From: Cannabis sativa
Taxonomy: Eukaryota; Streptophyta; Magnoliopsida; Rosales; Cannabaceae
NCBI RefSeq assembly: GCF_029168945.1
Contig: NC_083603.1
Coordinates: forward strand, 53,268,406-53,332,405
DNA: 64,000 nucleotides
Direction of reading: 5' to 3'
Shown piece by piece: positions 21,254 through 33,257 of the stretch. The position numbers and the translations under genes are program-made. Position 1 is the stretch's first letter; each line of letters opens with the position of its first letter. Under the pieces are notes generated by a model. That model was not told where the DNA came from, ran no database searches, and saw only the letters and a program-made list of their open reading frames with translations.

Positions 21254-22029
21254 CTCAATTTTTGAAATCCCTATTATTATTATTCTTATTTATCATTCAT
21301 AAATATATAATATTAAGCCTAGATATTTTTAAGCTTTTACTAAGCAACTACATCTTCTACTATATGTTTTAAATTTCTTTTTCTCAGTTAAAATAATGAA
21401 ATTGTGCAGTTTTATACTTTTAGAAAATCTTTCTTCCATTTAGTGTAAAAAATAAAGAAGAAGAAGTGACTAACAAATAGATGAGTAGATACAATAAATA
21501 TTAAACAAATTGGATATATTTTTTAATAATCCATATATCATTTTTTTATTGATTAAATCTACATTCAAAATACTTTGGATCCATACAAAAAAAACATTAA
21601 TAGATGTAATAAACATATAAATAAGAAATTATTAAAAAAAAAAAAAAACTAGCACGCCAAAAAAAATTATTAATAATAAATTGAATAAAAACTGTCACAT
21701 GTATAATATATATATGGCTTCAATATTAAAATAGATAATTGAAAAAAAATCTAATACAACACCCCCTATGATAAATAAATAAATTAAAGCGATTATATTA
21801 AAAATCAAAGGTTATAAAAATACCCTTATTCATGAGAGAAAAGGTAATACTTTCACCTAACCTAACGAGTACCCTATATATATATAAAAGTTTCAATAAT
21901 AATTTAAACAAAATAAATACTCTAAGCAAAAAATATTCCATAAATTTAATAAAAACTTAAAGGAAAATTAAACTAATAGCTAAATAATTAATAAAAATAA
22001 TTTTTTTCAATGCCTAAATAATTAATATA
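21254..22029. other. AT-rich sequence, no gene seen
   Basis: Poly-A and TA tracts and no reading frame of interest. No RNA gene seen. Confidence 0.5.
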
Positions 22030-22512
22030 GGTGTCGTTTGGTAAAACTTTTGTTTTTTAATTTTTTAATCACAAAATAAAAGTAAAATTTTTATTTTTTA
22101 AAATTTTTGTTTTTGAAAAATAAAAATGTGTTCCGTAACCACTTTTATTTTTTAATTTTAGAAAGAGAAAGCAAAAGTGTGTTCTGTAAAATTTATTTTC
22201 ATTTTCATTTTTTTATTTTATTTAAGTTTGGTCTAAGTCCGGGCTCGGATTCGAGTTCGGGTCAGAGGCCGGGTTCAACGCTAGGGTCGTAGGGAGGATT
22301 TGGGTCCAGGTTTGGTCGGAATCTAAAATATTGATTAAGAAAAAAAAACTATTTAAAAAAATATTGAAAGTGATTTTTTTTTTAAATTTTGATTCTCAAT
22401 TAAAAAATTAAAAAGTGAAAACAGTTTTATAGAACATGTTTTTGAAAAATATTTTCACTTTTTCAATTTTAAAAACAGAAAACGGATTGAAAAAGTGTTA
22501 CCAAACGCCACC
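22030..22512. mobile_element. MITE, copy 1 of a family also at 59960
   Basis: Termini GGTGTCGTTTGGTAAAAC and (inverted) GGTGGCGTTTGGTAACAC. The interior has AT-rich arms and a GC-rich centre (22235-22320, GAGGCCGGGTTCAAC). Closely similar throughout to 59960-60451. The 3-bp flanks are ATA and ATG, so the duplication is not clear here; the other copy has TAA on both sides, which fits the PIF/Harbinger class. Confidence 0.75.
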
Positions 22513-22920
22513 ATGATCTAAATGAAATATTTTAATACCTTAAAATAAATAATCCAAATATTTTTTCTATTACATAACAACAAATAATCTAAACTAAATA
22601 TTTTTCAAAATAACTAAATTAAAAACTAAATAATTAAATCTAAACAAAATAGTTTTTAATACCTAATCTAAAACTAATTAAATAATTTATCTAAATATCT
22701 ATTAATTAAACAAATAGGTATAAATATATATACTGTATAATCATATATATATTAAATATATAAATTAATTATATATACGGTATATATACGTATAATATGA
22801 ATATAAATATATATATATATAATTAATATTAATAAAGAAAATATATATGTATATACCTTAGGAGGAAGGCCATCAACGGTGGCCCGTGGAGGAAGAGGAG
22901 GTGGTTGTTAATGGGGACGC
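22513..22920. other. AT-rich sequence leading into a GA-rich tract
   Basis: TA-rich to about 22860, then purine-rich sequence with GAGG repeats. No gene recognised. Confidence 0.5.
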
Positions 22921-23091
22921 GTGAGAGAGCAACAAACGAAGCAAGATGAGAGAGAGAAGGAGAGAGGGCGTCGGAGAGTGAGTTTCTTAGGTGGGTGGAG
23001 GCGAGACGAGAGAGAGGGAGATCGAGACGAGAAAGAGATTAAGAGAGAGAGGGAGATGGCTACATTGCACGGGTTTTGTGGGTGGGTGGAG

Positions 23092-23093
<2 letters not shown>

Positions 23094-23179
<86 letters not shown>
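23094..23179. repeat. (GA)43 microsatellite
   Basis: An uninterrupted 86-base GA tract within a wider GA-rich zone (22920-23180). Arg/Glu-alternating frames here are repeat artefacts. Gypsy-2 begins two bases later. Confidence 0.97.
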
Positions 23180-23180
<1 letters not shown>

Positions 23181-23184
<4 letters not shown>

Positions 23185-25134
23185 ATGACCGCTTAACTTT
23201 AATAAAAGAACTAGAAATGATTAAGGTTTAATTTCATAAATGGACTTTTTATTATTATTTTTATGATTTTGGAGATATATTTTAATTTTAGGTGTGCTAA
23301 TAATAAAACATGTGAAATTTTATGGTTTTCATATTTTATGCTCAGTAATGGTGGAACGCGATGTTTGGCCAATAAAGTCACTTTTACTTATGGTTTAGTA
23401 TTTTAAAAATGACAGGGTGATTTAGATAGACATTGAGAACATCAAGAATATTTGAGGTTTAGATTTGACCAAAATTCTCTTTAATAGTAAGATTACTTTT
23501 GGTGAAGAAAATGACAAATTGATAAGTTACCCTCTTTTGTCCTTAGTGAAATTTTAAGAATATTCTCTTTATTTCCTTAGTAACTAAATAACAGTAGGTA
23601 TGTCTTTATTAATTAGAAATATCAAATAAGTTAAGTTAGAAAAATCAACACAATAAGATAGCTTTCTCTCTCTTAAAGTCTCTCTCCCTCTCGACCTCTT
23701 TTGGAACCCAACTGAAAGCTAGGGCTTTGTTGATTCAATTGCTGGGTGTTGTAGCAAGATTTCTCTTAGATTTTTAAGGATTAAACTCAAGGTAAGCTCC
23801 TACACTTTTTTCTCTTTGTTTTCTTAAGTTCCAAGTTAGGTTTGTTGCTTATTTTCTGGATTAGGGTTGTTTTATGATTTAATTAGGTTTATTGGAGTTT
23901 TTCAAAGTTTGTGTTTGATGATTTTAGTTATTTTAAGTTGAATTGAGTGCTTGTTGTGGTGTTTTAACAAAGTTTGAGCTTTAGAGCTCAAACTTTGCTC
24001 TCTCATGGTGATTTATGTATTTGAGGTTATTGTTCAGTTCTTTTGCTTAGATTATGTTCTTTATGACTTGTATAGGTGGTCTGGAAAGTTTTTTGTGAAT
24101 TGGGGTTGAATTGAGTTGTTTTTGTGGTTTTTGGGGGTTGTGCACTGAACCGGACAACCAATTCAGTTTGGTCCTGTAGAACTGGTCTACCGATTCCTCC
24201 CCAGGCAGACCCCATAGAACTTGTTTTCCGATTGGGAACTAATTTTTCGACTAGAGCACTTTAGGGTACCCTAAATTTTCATGTTTTTTCAATATTTAGG
24301 GTATTAACATGTTATCCATCGATAGGGAAACTTTTATTTTTAATTTTAAGTCCCCAAAAAGTGATTTAGCATATCACTCATCAGTTTTATGAATATTATG
24401 ACTTAGGGACCTGTAAATTGTCGAGCAGTAGTTGCACTCAGGTTGACTGACATACATTAATTCAGAAACAAGGTAAGATTAGTATATTATATGCATATTT
24501 ATGATTGTTAGATTACATTAAAATAGCGGTATCAGCATACATAGAATTATATTGGATACCGATGAATGTATGTTTGGCATAATTATTGATTAACGCTATC
24601 ACAACGGTATGACTAGAGTACTGAGTATATGTTTATATTATGGTCAATAGTACTTTCGTACAAACGTTCTAGACTCAGTATGCGTAGGATGCGGGATATG
24701 GTTATGATTGGGTGTATGGGCGTCTTATTGTAATCCGGATTATGTATATGTTATACTTATGCTTTTCTTACAGAGTCTGTCGACTCACAGTTGCTGTTTC
24801 CATGTTTAGGTAAGGGCAAAGCTAAGGATGAACAACAGTGAGTGCAAGCAGATGAGTCGGGACGATTAGACCTGGAGCGTACAATCTTTGGGATAGCAGG
24901 TATTATTTAGATTAGTCGCTAGCCAACAACTTTTTGTATCAAATAATTTATATTACGATTGTAAATATTTTAAATACGAAATCCCAGTTTATGTAAAAGT
25001 TATTTACTTTCACTATAAGGGTAATTAAGTAGAGTTTTAATTAATCACGATTTTTAACTAAACTATTGAATAGCAACAGATTGCACAGTTGATATAAAAT
25101 CACGGTAACACACCTAATCTAGTAGTGTGTTACA
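23181..25134 (+). repeat. Gypsy-2 5' LTR
   Basis: 1954 bp, TGTAATGACC...GTGTGTTACA. It contains a donor-like CTCAAG|GTAAGC (23791/23792) and an acceptor-like TTTTCTTACAG (24763-24773), both with counterparts in the Gypsy-1 LTR. Confidence 0.9.
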
Positions 25135-25136
25135 AC

Positions 25137-25150
25137 TTGGTATTAGAGTC
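25137..25150 (+). other. Primer-binding site of Gypsy-2
   Basis: TTGGTATTAGAGTC follows the LTR by 2 bases and is a Met-tRNA-type site with C-to-T decay relative to TGGTATCAGAGC. Confidence 0.75.
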
Positions 25151-25409
25151 GCTAGGTTGTCTTTTGAAGTTCATCACGATATGTACAGTCATCATCACAG
25201 ATAAGCTCGACTCACGGTTCAGTAAGCCTTTATTGCTTTAGTAGCTTGTTTTATTAGTATGCTATAAGAAAAGCTTGATAGAAAGCATGTTAGTAGCCTA
25301 GTAGATGAATAGGTGCATATTTTAATTTCTTAAGTAGGTGTAATTATAATTTATTCTTGATCGCGATCTGACCAGGATATTTCTTGGTTTTTCAAGATGT
25401 TCTATTAAA

Positions 25410-26935
25410 ATGGATGCTATGCGGAATACAAGAGGCCAGGGTAATTCGGTCGGATCTAGTGGTGGTTAGGGAGTTTAGTTTCCCCCGAACATTCATGGTC
25501 GAGGCAGAGCATGCGATCGGGAAAATGTTAACCAACACAGGCTGCCCAGAATTGGGAGAATAGATTTGCAGCAATGAAAGCAAGAATTAATGAACAAGAT
25601 GAAGAGATTAGATGCCTGAGGCAGCAGGGTGCTCCTGCAATGCCTGCTCCTGTGGTGTAGGTGGCTCCTCCCCCTGTTGTGCAAGTAGGGTTGATGGCTG
25701 CTGTGAATCAAATGGAACCACTGGACGAAAGGTTCCGCAAGCAAGCACCTCCAGTCTTTTTGGAAGGTTCAGATGTTATGAATGTTGAACAGTGGCTGAC
25801 CGTTATTACTTGGATTCTAAATTTTACGGGACTCACCGGCAATGACAAAGTGGCTTGTGCAACATTCCAATTCTAAGAGGATACCCTAGTCTGGTGGGAT
25901 ATGGTGGCTCTCACTCGAGATGTTACTACTATTACCTGGAAAGATTTTGAGGAGTTTTTTAATGCAAAATACTACAACGAGGTAGTCCGTAGCGTAAAAA
26001 GAAAAGAATTTCTAGCTGACTCAGAAAGAGAATATGTCCGTTATAGAATGTACAACCCAGTTTGATAGGTTGGCCTCAGAAATTGTGCCAACTAATTTTA
26101 GTAAGAAAGAAAAGTATCTGGATGGGTTGAATGCCAAGATCAAACACGACCTGATGATCACAATAGATGATAATACCACCTATGATGACATGGTGGGAAA
26201 AGCACTATGAGCTGAGGGCGCAATTGAGTGCATTCAGGAGTCCTAAGGGACACAGGTTGTTGGTGGACCACTGCTCCTCCTACCTCTAGTTATGGTAGGG
26301 GTGGTAGTGACTCAATCATTGATCAGAAGAGAAAGGCACCGTCTACATCTGGTGGCTCAAGTCAGAACAAGAGTGTTCGAGAGAATTAAGGTCGTGGCAA
26401 CTGTCAAGGTGGTTCGGAAACTCGATACACTTATCCAGAGTGTCCTAACTGTAAGAAGCACCATTTAGGTGAGTGTAAAGGGAGAGGATACTTTCAGTGT
26501 GGTATGCCTGGACATTACAAAAAGATTAGCTGCAACTAAAGAAAGAAGAACAACAGATAGAAGCAAAACTTGCTCCAGTAAGAATGTTTGCTCTTACTCA
26601 GGCTGATGCAGAAGCTAGCCCCTCAGTTTTTATAGGTTAGCTGTCGCTCAAAAATTCTTATTTCTCTATTTTATTTGACTCTAGGGCCACTCACTCATAT
26701 GTGGCGGCTAAAATTATTGATAAATTGGGTAGACTATTTGATAGCTATGACAAAGGGTTCGGAACCCTACTGCCTAGCGGAGAGTTATTTATCTCCAAAA
26801 GGTGGGTTAGGTCTATGCCGATCTAGATTGAGGGTAGAGAGTTAAGTGCTGACTTAGTGGAATTGGGCTTAGCAGATTTTGATATCATACTTGGAATGAA
26901 TTTTTTTGTCCAAGTATTCTGCTAGTATTGACTGT
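25410..26935 (+). pseudogene. Gypsy-2 gag and protease
   Basis: ATG at 25410, but stops appear within 20 codons (TAG at 25468). Gag-core similarity is clear at 25661-26220 (EPLDERFRKQAPPVFLEGSDV, then VEQWLTVIT). A CCHC-like knuckle lies near 26470-26530 (the region of FQCGMPGHYKK), with its first Cys mutated or out of frame. Protease similarity follows at 26650-26935 (ATHSYVAAKI) with the active site read as D-S-R-A instead of D-S-G-A. Dozens of stops and shifts; not functional. Confidence 0.85.
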
Positions 26936-27079
26936 AAGTGGAAGATGGTGATCTTTCGACCCTAGGGTGAGGAACCATTTGTGTTTGTGGGATCAGTTCA
27001 AGGATCTTAAATTCCAGTGATCTCGGTATTGAAAGCCAAAGAGTTGTTACAAGATGGGTGTCTAGGGTGTCTAGGGTTT

Positions 27080-28470
27080 TTGGCAGTGGTATTGGATACC
27101 ACACGGCCCGAATCAGTTTGGCTAGAAGACATTTAGGTGGTTTAGGAATTTTTAGATGTGTTTCTCGATGAACTTCTGGGTTTACAACCACAGCGAGAAA
27201 TAGATTTTGTTATCGACTTAGCACATGGGCAGAGTCAGTCTCTAAAGCACCTTATAGAATGGCTCCTACAAAACTTAAAGAATTGAAGATTCAGCTTCAG
27301 GGGATACTTGACATAGGGTTTTCTCAACCTATTATGTCACCTTGGGAAGCTCCGGTGTTGTTTGTTAAGAAGAAATACGGAACCCTACACATGTGTATTG
27401 ATTATAGGGAACTAAACAAATTGACTATCAAGAATAAATATCCTTTATCTAGGATCGACGACTTGTTTGATCAACTTCAAGGGAAGATGGTCTTCTCTAA
27501 GATTGATCTCTGATCGGGCTATCATCAGTTGAGAATCCGAGAGGAGGACATTCCAAAGACTGCTTTCTGTACTAGGTATGGACATTATGAATTTTTTCGT
27601 TATGTCTTTTGGACTAACCAATACTCCGACAACTTTTATGGATCTGATGAATAGGGTATTTAAGGATTTCCTTGATATATGTGTTATAGTATTTATCGAT
27701 GACATCCTTGTGTACTCCCAATCAGAAGTGGGGCATGAACAACACCTTTGGAATGTTTTGCAGCGATTACAAGAACACAAGCTCTATGCCAAGTTTAAAA
27801 ATTGTAAATGTTGGCTGTCTCAAGTGTCTTTCTTGGACACATTATCAATAAGAATGGGATAATGGTTGATATGGGAAAGATTGAATTTTTTAGTGATTGG
27901 CCAAAACCGAAGACAATACAAAAGTTAGAAGTTTTCTAGGATTACCTGGTTATTATCGTCAGTTTGTTGAGGGATTTTCTAAGATCTCAACGCCCTTAAC
28001 AGAACTGACCAAAAAGAATCAGTGGTTTCTATGGACAAATAAGTTTTTAATAGTTGAAACAACGTTTGATTACAGCTCTAGTATTAGCACTACCATCGGA
28101 TAAAAAGAAGTTTTTGGTTTATTGTGATGCATCTAGATAGAGTTTGGGATGTGTTTTGATACAAGCTGATCGGGTAATTGCTTATGCCTACAGTCAGTTA
28201 AAGGAATATGAATAGCGATACCCAACTCACAATTTAGAGCTTGTTGTAGTGGTTTTTTCCTTGAAGATCTGGCGACATTATTTGTATGGGGAAAAATGCG
28301 AGATTTACACCAATCACAAGAGCCTTAAATATTTCTTTACTTAGAAAAAAAATTAAATATGAGATAGAGGCGATGGTTGGAGCTGGTCAAGGATTACTAT
28401 TGTGAAATCCTTTACTATCCCGAGAAGGCCAATGTGGTGGTAGATGCTCTAAGCAGGAAGGGTCCTGGGC
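27080..28470 (+). pseudogene. Gypsy-2 reverse transcriptase and RNase H
   Basis: Reverse transcriptase similarity spans 27259-27513 ([19 protein letters not shown]) and 27578-27862, with the catalytic FIDD at [12 protein letters not shown]. RNase H similarity continues to about 28470 with the VVVDALSRK end motif. In-frame stops occur between the segments, for example at 27511-27513. Confidence 0.88.
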
Positions 28471-28499
28471 AAGTATCTAACATGATCATGATTTAACCC

Positions 28500-29984
28500 C
28501 AACTAGCAAATGACATGGTCAGATCAAGTATAGAGTTTCTTATGGGCAAACTTAATAATTTGACACTACAATCTAATTTGTTAGACAAAATTAAAGCTGC
28601 TCAGCTAGCTGATCCAGAATTGGTAAAGATTCGAGAAGAGGTTTTAGTTGGTCAAGTTAAAGACTTCACAGTGTCAGGTAATGGAATACTATTATACAAA
28701 ATTCGAGTTTTTGTTTCGAACAGTGTAGAAATTTAAAATGAGATTCTCGAGGAAGCCCATACCACTCCTTATTCATTGCATCCTTGCACTACTAAAATGT
28801 ATCAGGATTTAAAACCCTTCTACTGGTGATACGGGATGAAGAAAGACATGGTAGAATATGTATCTCACTGCTTGACTTGTCAGTAGATTAAGGCTGAACA
28901 CCAGAGACCTGTAGGGTTGTTGCAGCCTTTGACTCTTCCTGAATGGAAATGGGAGGATTTCACCATGGATTTCGTGGTTGGATTACCTAGAACCACGAGG
29001 TTGTTTTATTCTATTTGGGTTGTTGTGGATTGATTTACCAAGTCCTCGCATTTTCTACTAGTAAAAACAACATGTACAGTGAACCAATATGCGAACTTAT
29101 ATGTTAAAGAAATAGTGAGGTTACATGGGGCTCTGAAGTCCATTATATCGGATAGAAATCTGAAGTTTACTTCAAAGTTTTGGAAAAGTCTCCAGCAAGC
29201 CATGGATACGAATTTGAAATTCAGTACGGCTTTCCATCCTTAGACTGATGGACAATCTAATAGGATAATTCATATATTAGAGGATATGTTGCGAGCCTGT
29301 GTGATGGATTTTGAAGGCTCCTAGAGTAAGTACTTACCACTAATAGAGTTTTCATACAACAATAGCTATCAGAATACTATAGGGATGGCTCCTTATGAGA
29401 TATTGTATGGTAGGAAGTGTAGATCTCAAATTCATTGGGATGAAACTAGAGAAAGAAAATATTTAGGTCTGGAATCAGTACAGCAGACCAGTGAAGCGAT
29501 AGAAAAGATCAAGGCCAGAATGCTTACCTCACAGAGTAGGCAAAAGAGTTATGCATATCCAAAATATAAAAATGTAGAATTCCAAGTAGGAGATCATGTA
29601 TTCCTATGAGTGTCTCTGATGAAGGGGATAAAAATTTCAGGAAAAAGGGCAAGTTATGCCCTAAGTTCACAAGGCCTTTTGAGATCCATGAAAAGATTTG
29701 ATTGGTAGCTTATTATCTAGCCTTGCCTCAAACACTTTCAGCAGTTCATAACGTATTTAATATTTCTATGTTACAGAAATACGTTTTAGATCCCACTCAT
29801 GTGCTAAGATATGAAAACCTAGAACTCCAGCCAGATTTATCTTATGAAGAGCAACCAGTACAGATTCTGGATAAAAAGGATAAGGTCCTTCAAAATAAGA
29901 CCATAGCCTTAGTCAAGGTACTCTGGAGAAACAGTAAGGTGGAAGAACCCACCTAGGAGTTGGAGTCTGACATGAGGGCTTAAT
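28500..29984 (+). pseudogene. Gypsy-2 integrase and chromodomain region
   Basis: 28515-28736 matches the RNase H-integrase linker. Integrase similarity (zinc finger near 28780-28890, then [10 protein letters not shown] near 28965) leads to [14 protein letters not shown] at 29385. 29702-29956 is the post-integrase segment SAVHNVFNISMLQKYVLDPTHVL, followed by a chromodomain-like stretch (VKVLWRNSKVEEPT, then ELESDM after a stop). This C-terminal part is what Gypsy-1 has lost. Many stops. Confidence 0.85.
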
Positions 29985-30040
29985 ATTTGAAGTTATTCAG
30001 GTTAGATTTTGATGAAGAAATCTTTTTAACGGGGGATAAT

Positions 30041-31107
30041 TGTAATGACTGCTTAACTTTGATATAAAAATTAGCAAATAATTAGGGTTTAATTTCATAA
30101 ATGGACTTATTATTATTATTTTTATGATTTTGGGGATAAATTTGAATTCTAGGCGTGCTAATAATACAACATGTGAAATTTATATTTTTCATATTTTATG
30201 CTCGGTAATAGTGGAACGCGACATTTACCCGGTAAAGTCACTTTCTCTTATGGTTTAGTATTTTAGAAATAGCAGGGCAATTTTGATAGACATTGAGAAC
30301 ATTGGGAATATTTGAGGTTTAAGATTTGACCAAAATATCCTTTAATAGTAAGATTACTTTTGGTGAAAAAAATGGCAAATTGGTAAGCTACCCTCTTTTG
30401 TCCTTATTGAAATTTCGAGAATTAATATTCTCTTTATTTCCTTAGTTTCTAAATAATAGCAGTTATCTCTTTTTTAATTAGAAATATCAATTAAGTTAAG
30501 TTAGAAAATTCAACTCAAATAAGATTGATTTCTCTCTCTCGAAGTCTCTCTCCCTCTCGACCTCTTTTAGAACCTAGCTGAAAGCTAGCGCTTTGTTGAT
30601 TCAATTGTTGGGTGTTCTAGCAAGATTTCTCTAGGATTTTTATGGATTCAACTCAAGGTAAGATCCTACACTCTTTTCTCTTTGTTTTTGTAAGTTTTAA
30701 GTTAAGTTTGTAGCTTATTTTCTAGATTAGGGTTGTTGTATGATCTGATTAGGTTTATTGGAGTTTTCTGAAGTTTGTGTTTGATAATTTTAGTGATTTT
30801 AAGCTAAATTGAGTGCTTGTTGTGGTCTTTGAACAAAGTTTGAGCTTTAGAACTCAAACTTTGTTCTCTCATGGTGATTTATGTATTTGAGGTTATTTTT
30901 CAGTTCTTTTGCTTGGATTATGTTCTTTATGACTTGAATAGGTGGTCTGGAAGGTTTGGTGCAAATTGGGATTGAATTGAGTTGTTTTTGTTGTTTTTTG
31001 GGGTTCTTGCACTGAACCGATCGATCGGTTCAGTTTGGTCCTGTAGAATCAGTCAACTGGTTCCTTCCCAGGCAGACCCCATAAAAGCAGTTTTCTGGTT
31101 GGGAACT
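30041..31107 (+). repeat. Gypsy-2 3' LTR, truncated
   Basis: Matches the first ~1070 bp of 23181-25134 with many substitutions, including the donor-like site at 30657/30658. Similarity fades after GGTTGGGAACT near 31107. Confidence 0.85.
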
Positions 31108-31124
31108 GGCTTGCGGGTTGGGAC

Positions 31125-33257
31125 TTGTCTGACAAGGATAAGCTGGACGCTAAACTGCGTGCTTATGAACAAACATTGTCAATTGCAAGGAGGGCTCGCT
31201 TCAGTGTTCCAGATAAGGGAAAATGAAAGTTGAAGATATTAAGGATGATTCCACCTATAATGTTGCTTCTTCAAGTTCAATTATAAGAGCTACAATTCAA
31301 ATTGAACCACCAATTGAGACAATCAAAGAACAACTAAACAAACGTATTCTTCTATTTTCTCACTGTGGAGAGAAGGAACATTTTAAAGCAAGATGTCCCA
31401 AACTTCTAAAGCAAGATGTCCTAGGCTTCTAAACCATTTGGATTGTTGATTTTGGATCTACTAATCATGTTTGCTCTTTATTGCAGCTACTTGAAACTTG
31501 GGATTACTTAAATCTAAGGGAGTTGAAGCTCAAGGTTGGAAATGGCGAATTAGTATCGCTCCAAGCTAGAGGAAAAGCTCGCCTCAAGTTTCAAAACAAA
31601 TTTTTGATTTTAGACAATATTTTGTTTATTCCAAATTTTAGTAGAAACTTGATTAGTGTTTCATGTTTACAAACATAACACTTTCAATTGAATTTTTCAA
31701 GTTCTATTTCCACTATTTCTCGTAATGGCATTCAATTATGTATTGCTCACATGGAACAAAGGCTTTATGTTTTAAGACCAGATATATTAATTGCGCTCAT
31801 GAACGAACTTTTTAATGTTGCTAAACCTAGAAATCATAAAAAGCAAAAGATTGATAATAATGATATCTATAGCATTTACGACTTAGTCACATAGGCTATA
31901 ATAGACTACACAGATTAGCCAAAGGTAGTCCATTAAAAAATGTCACCTTGGGTGAATTACTAGTTTGTGAGTCTTGCCTAAAAGGTAAAATGACTAAGTG
32001 TTCTTTCTCTGTAAAGGGAGAACGTGCCAAAAAAACCTCTAGGGTTAGTACATTCACATGTCTGTGGACCTTTAAATGTAAAAGTTAGAGGAGGTTATGA
32101 TTACCTTATCACTTTCATTGATGATTACTCTAGATATAGTTTTCTTTACCTAATGCAAAAGAAATCTGAAATGTTTGAGAAGTTTCAAGAATTTCATGCT
32201 TTGGCTCAAAGCCAATTAGGTAAAACATTAAAGATCTTGCGAAGTGATAGGGGTGGAGAGTATATGGATATGCAGTTCAAAGATCATTTAATTGAACTTG
32301 GAATTGAATCGCAATATACTACCCCTGGCACTCCATAGCAAAATGGAGTAGTAGAGAGAAGAAATCGCACACTTCTAGAAATGGTTAGGTCTATGGTAAG
32401 CAATTCAACTTTGTCAACACCCTTCTGGGGATATGCTATTCTGATGGCAAATGATATTCTATATGTCGTTCCATCTAAATATGTTTCGAAGACACCTGTA
32501 GAACTATGGAATGGTTGTATACCTAGTTTATGATATAATAGAATCTGGGGGTGCCCTGCTCGTATCTTAAGAAAGAAAGAAGGCAAATTAGAAGCACGAA
32601 CTAAGGTTTGCATATTTGTCGGAAATTTTAAAGAGACTAGGGGTGGTTTATTTTATAGTCACAAGGATAATAAAGTGTTTGAATCTACAAATGCCACATT
32701 CCTTGAAGATGACTATATTAAAAACTTCAAGCCGCAAAGTAAAGTAGTATTAGAGGAAATGCTTTCAGATAAAACTCCAACTAATGTTCCATCGTCTTCT
32801 ACCCAAATTGAGGATGATCCCACTCCCTCAGTTGAACTAATGCAAGTTGATACAATCGAGAAATCTACCACTGATGTTCCTATTCAGAAGGTCACGGCTC
32901 CTCGTCTTAGTGGGAGGGTTTCCACGAAACTAGCTCGTTATGGCTTGGACAGTGAAATCAATATGGTCATTGGTGACTGTATTGATGATGATCCATTAAC
33001 CTTATGAATAGGCAATGGAAATTCCAAAATAGAAACAATGGTCAGTCGGCATGGATTCAGAAATGGATTCCATGAAAAGAAATAAAGTCTAGGAATATGT
33101 AGATGCACCTTATGATTATCATCCAATTTGATGTAAATGGGTCTACAAGAAAAAAAGATGTGTTGGTGGAGAAGTCGAAACTTTTAAAGCTAGACTTGTT
33201 GTAAAGGGTTATACCCAAAGAGAAGGTGTGGACTATGAGGATTCTTTTAGTCGGGTC
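31125..33257 (+). pseudogene. Copia-2 gag, protease, integrase and start of reverse transcriptase
   Basis: Gag tail with a knuckle whose first Cys is Ser (SHCGEKEHFKARC), protease with D-F-G instead of D-S-G (31448-31460 area), Gag-pre-integrase, and integrase (IDDYSRYSFLYLMQKKSEMF, then [11 protein letters not shown] with the second catalytic Asp). 32675-33007 is the integrase-RT linker. Reverse transcriptase similarity begins near 33120 and is cut at 33257 by the solo LTR. Stops at 31429, 31676, 31892, 32336 and elsewhere. Confidence 0.88.

Larger units (their letters stand above)
23181..31107 (+). mobile_element. Gypsy-2: decayed Tekay/Del-type chromovirus, 3' truncated
   Basis: 5' LTR 23181-25134, PBS just after it, gag-pro-pol with many stops, a polypurine tract at about 30028-30038, and a 3' LTR from 30041 that breaks off near 31107. 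The protein sequence is clearly related to Gypsy-1 (for example the integrase region around [13 protein letters not shown]). No target duplication can be checked because the 3' end is lost. Confidence 0.92.

Noticed and set aside
22921..23196. Arg/Glu-alternating ORFs
   Set aside because: Artefact of the GA microsatellite.
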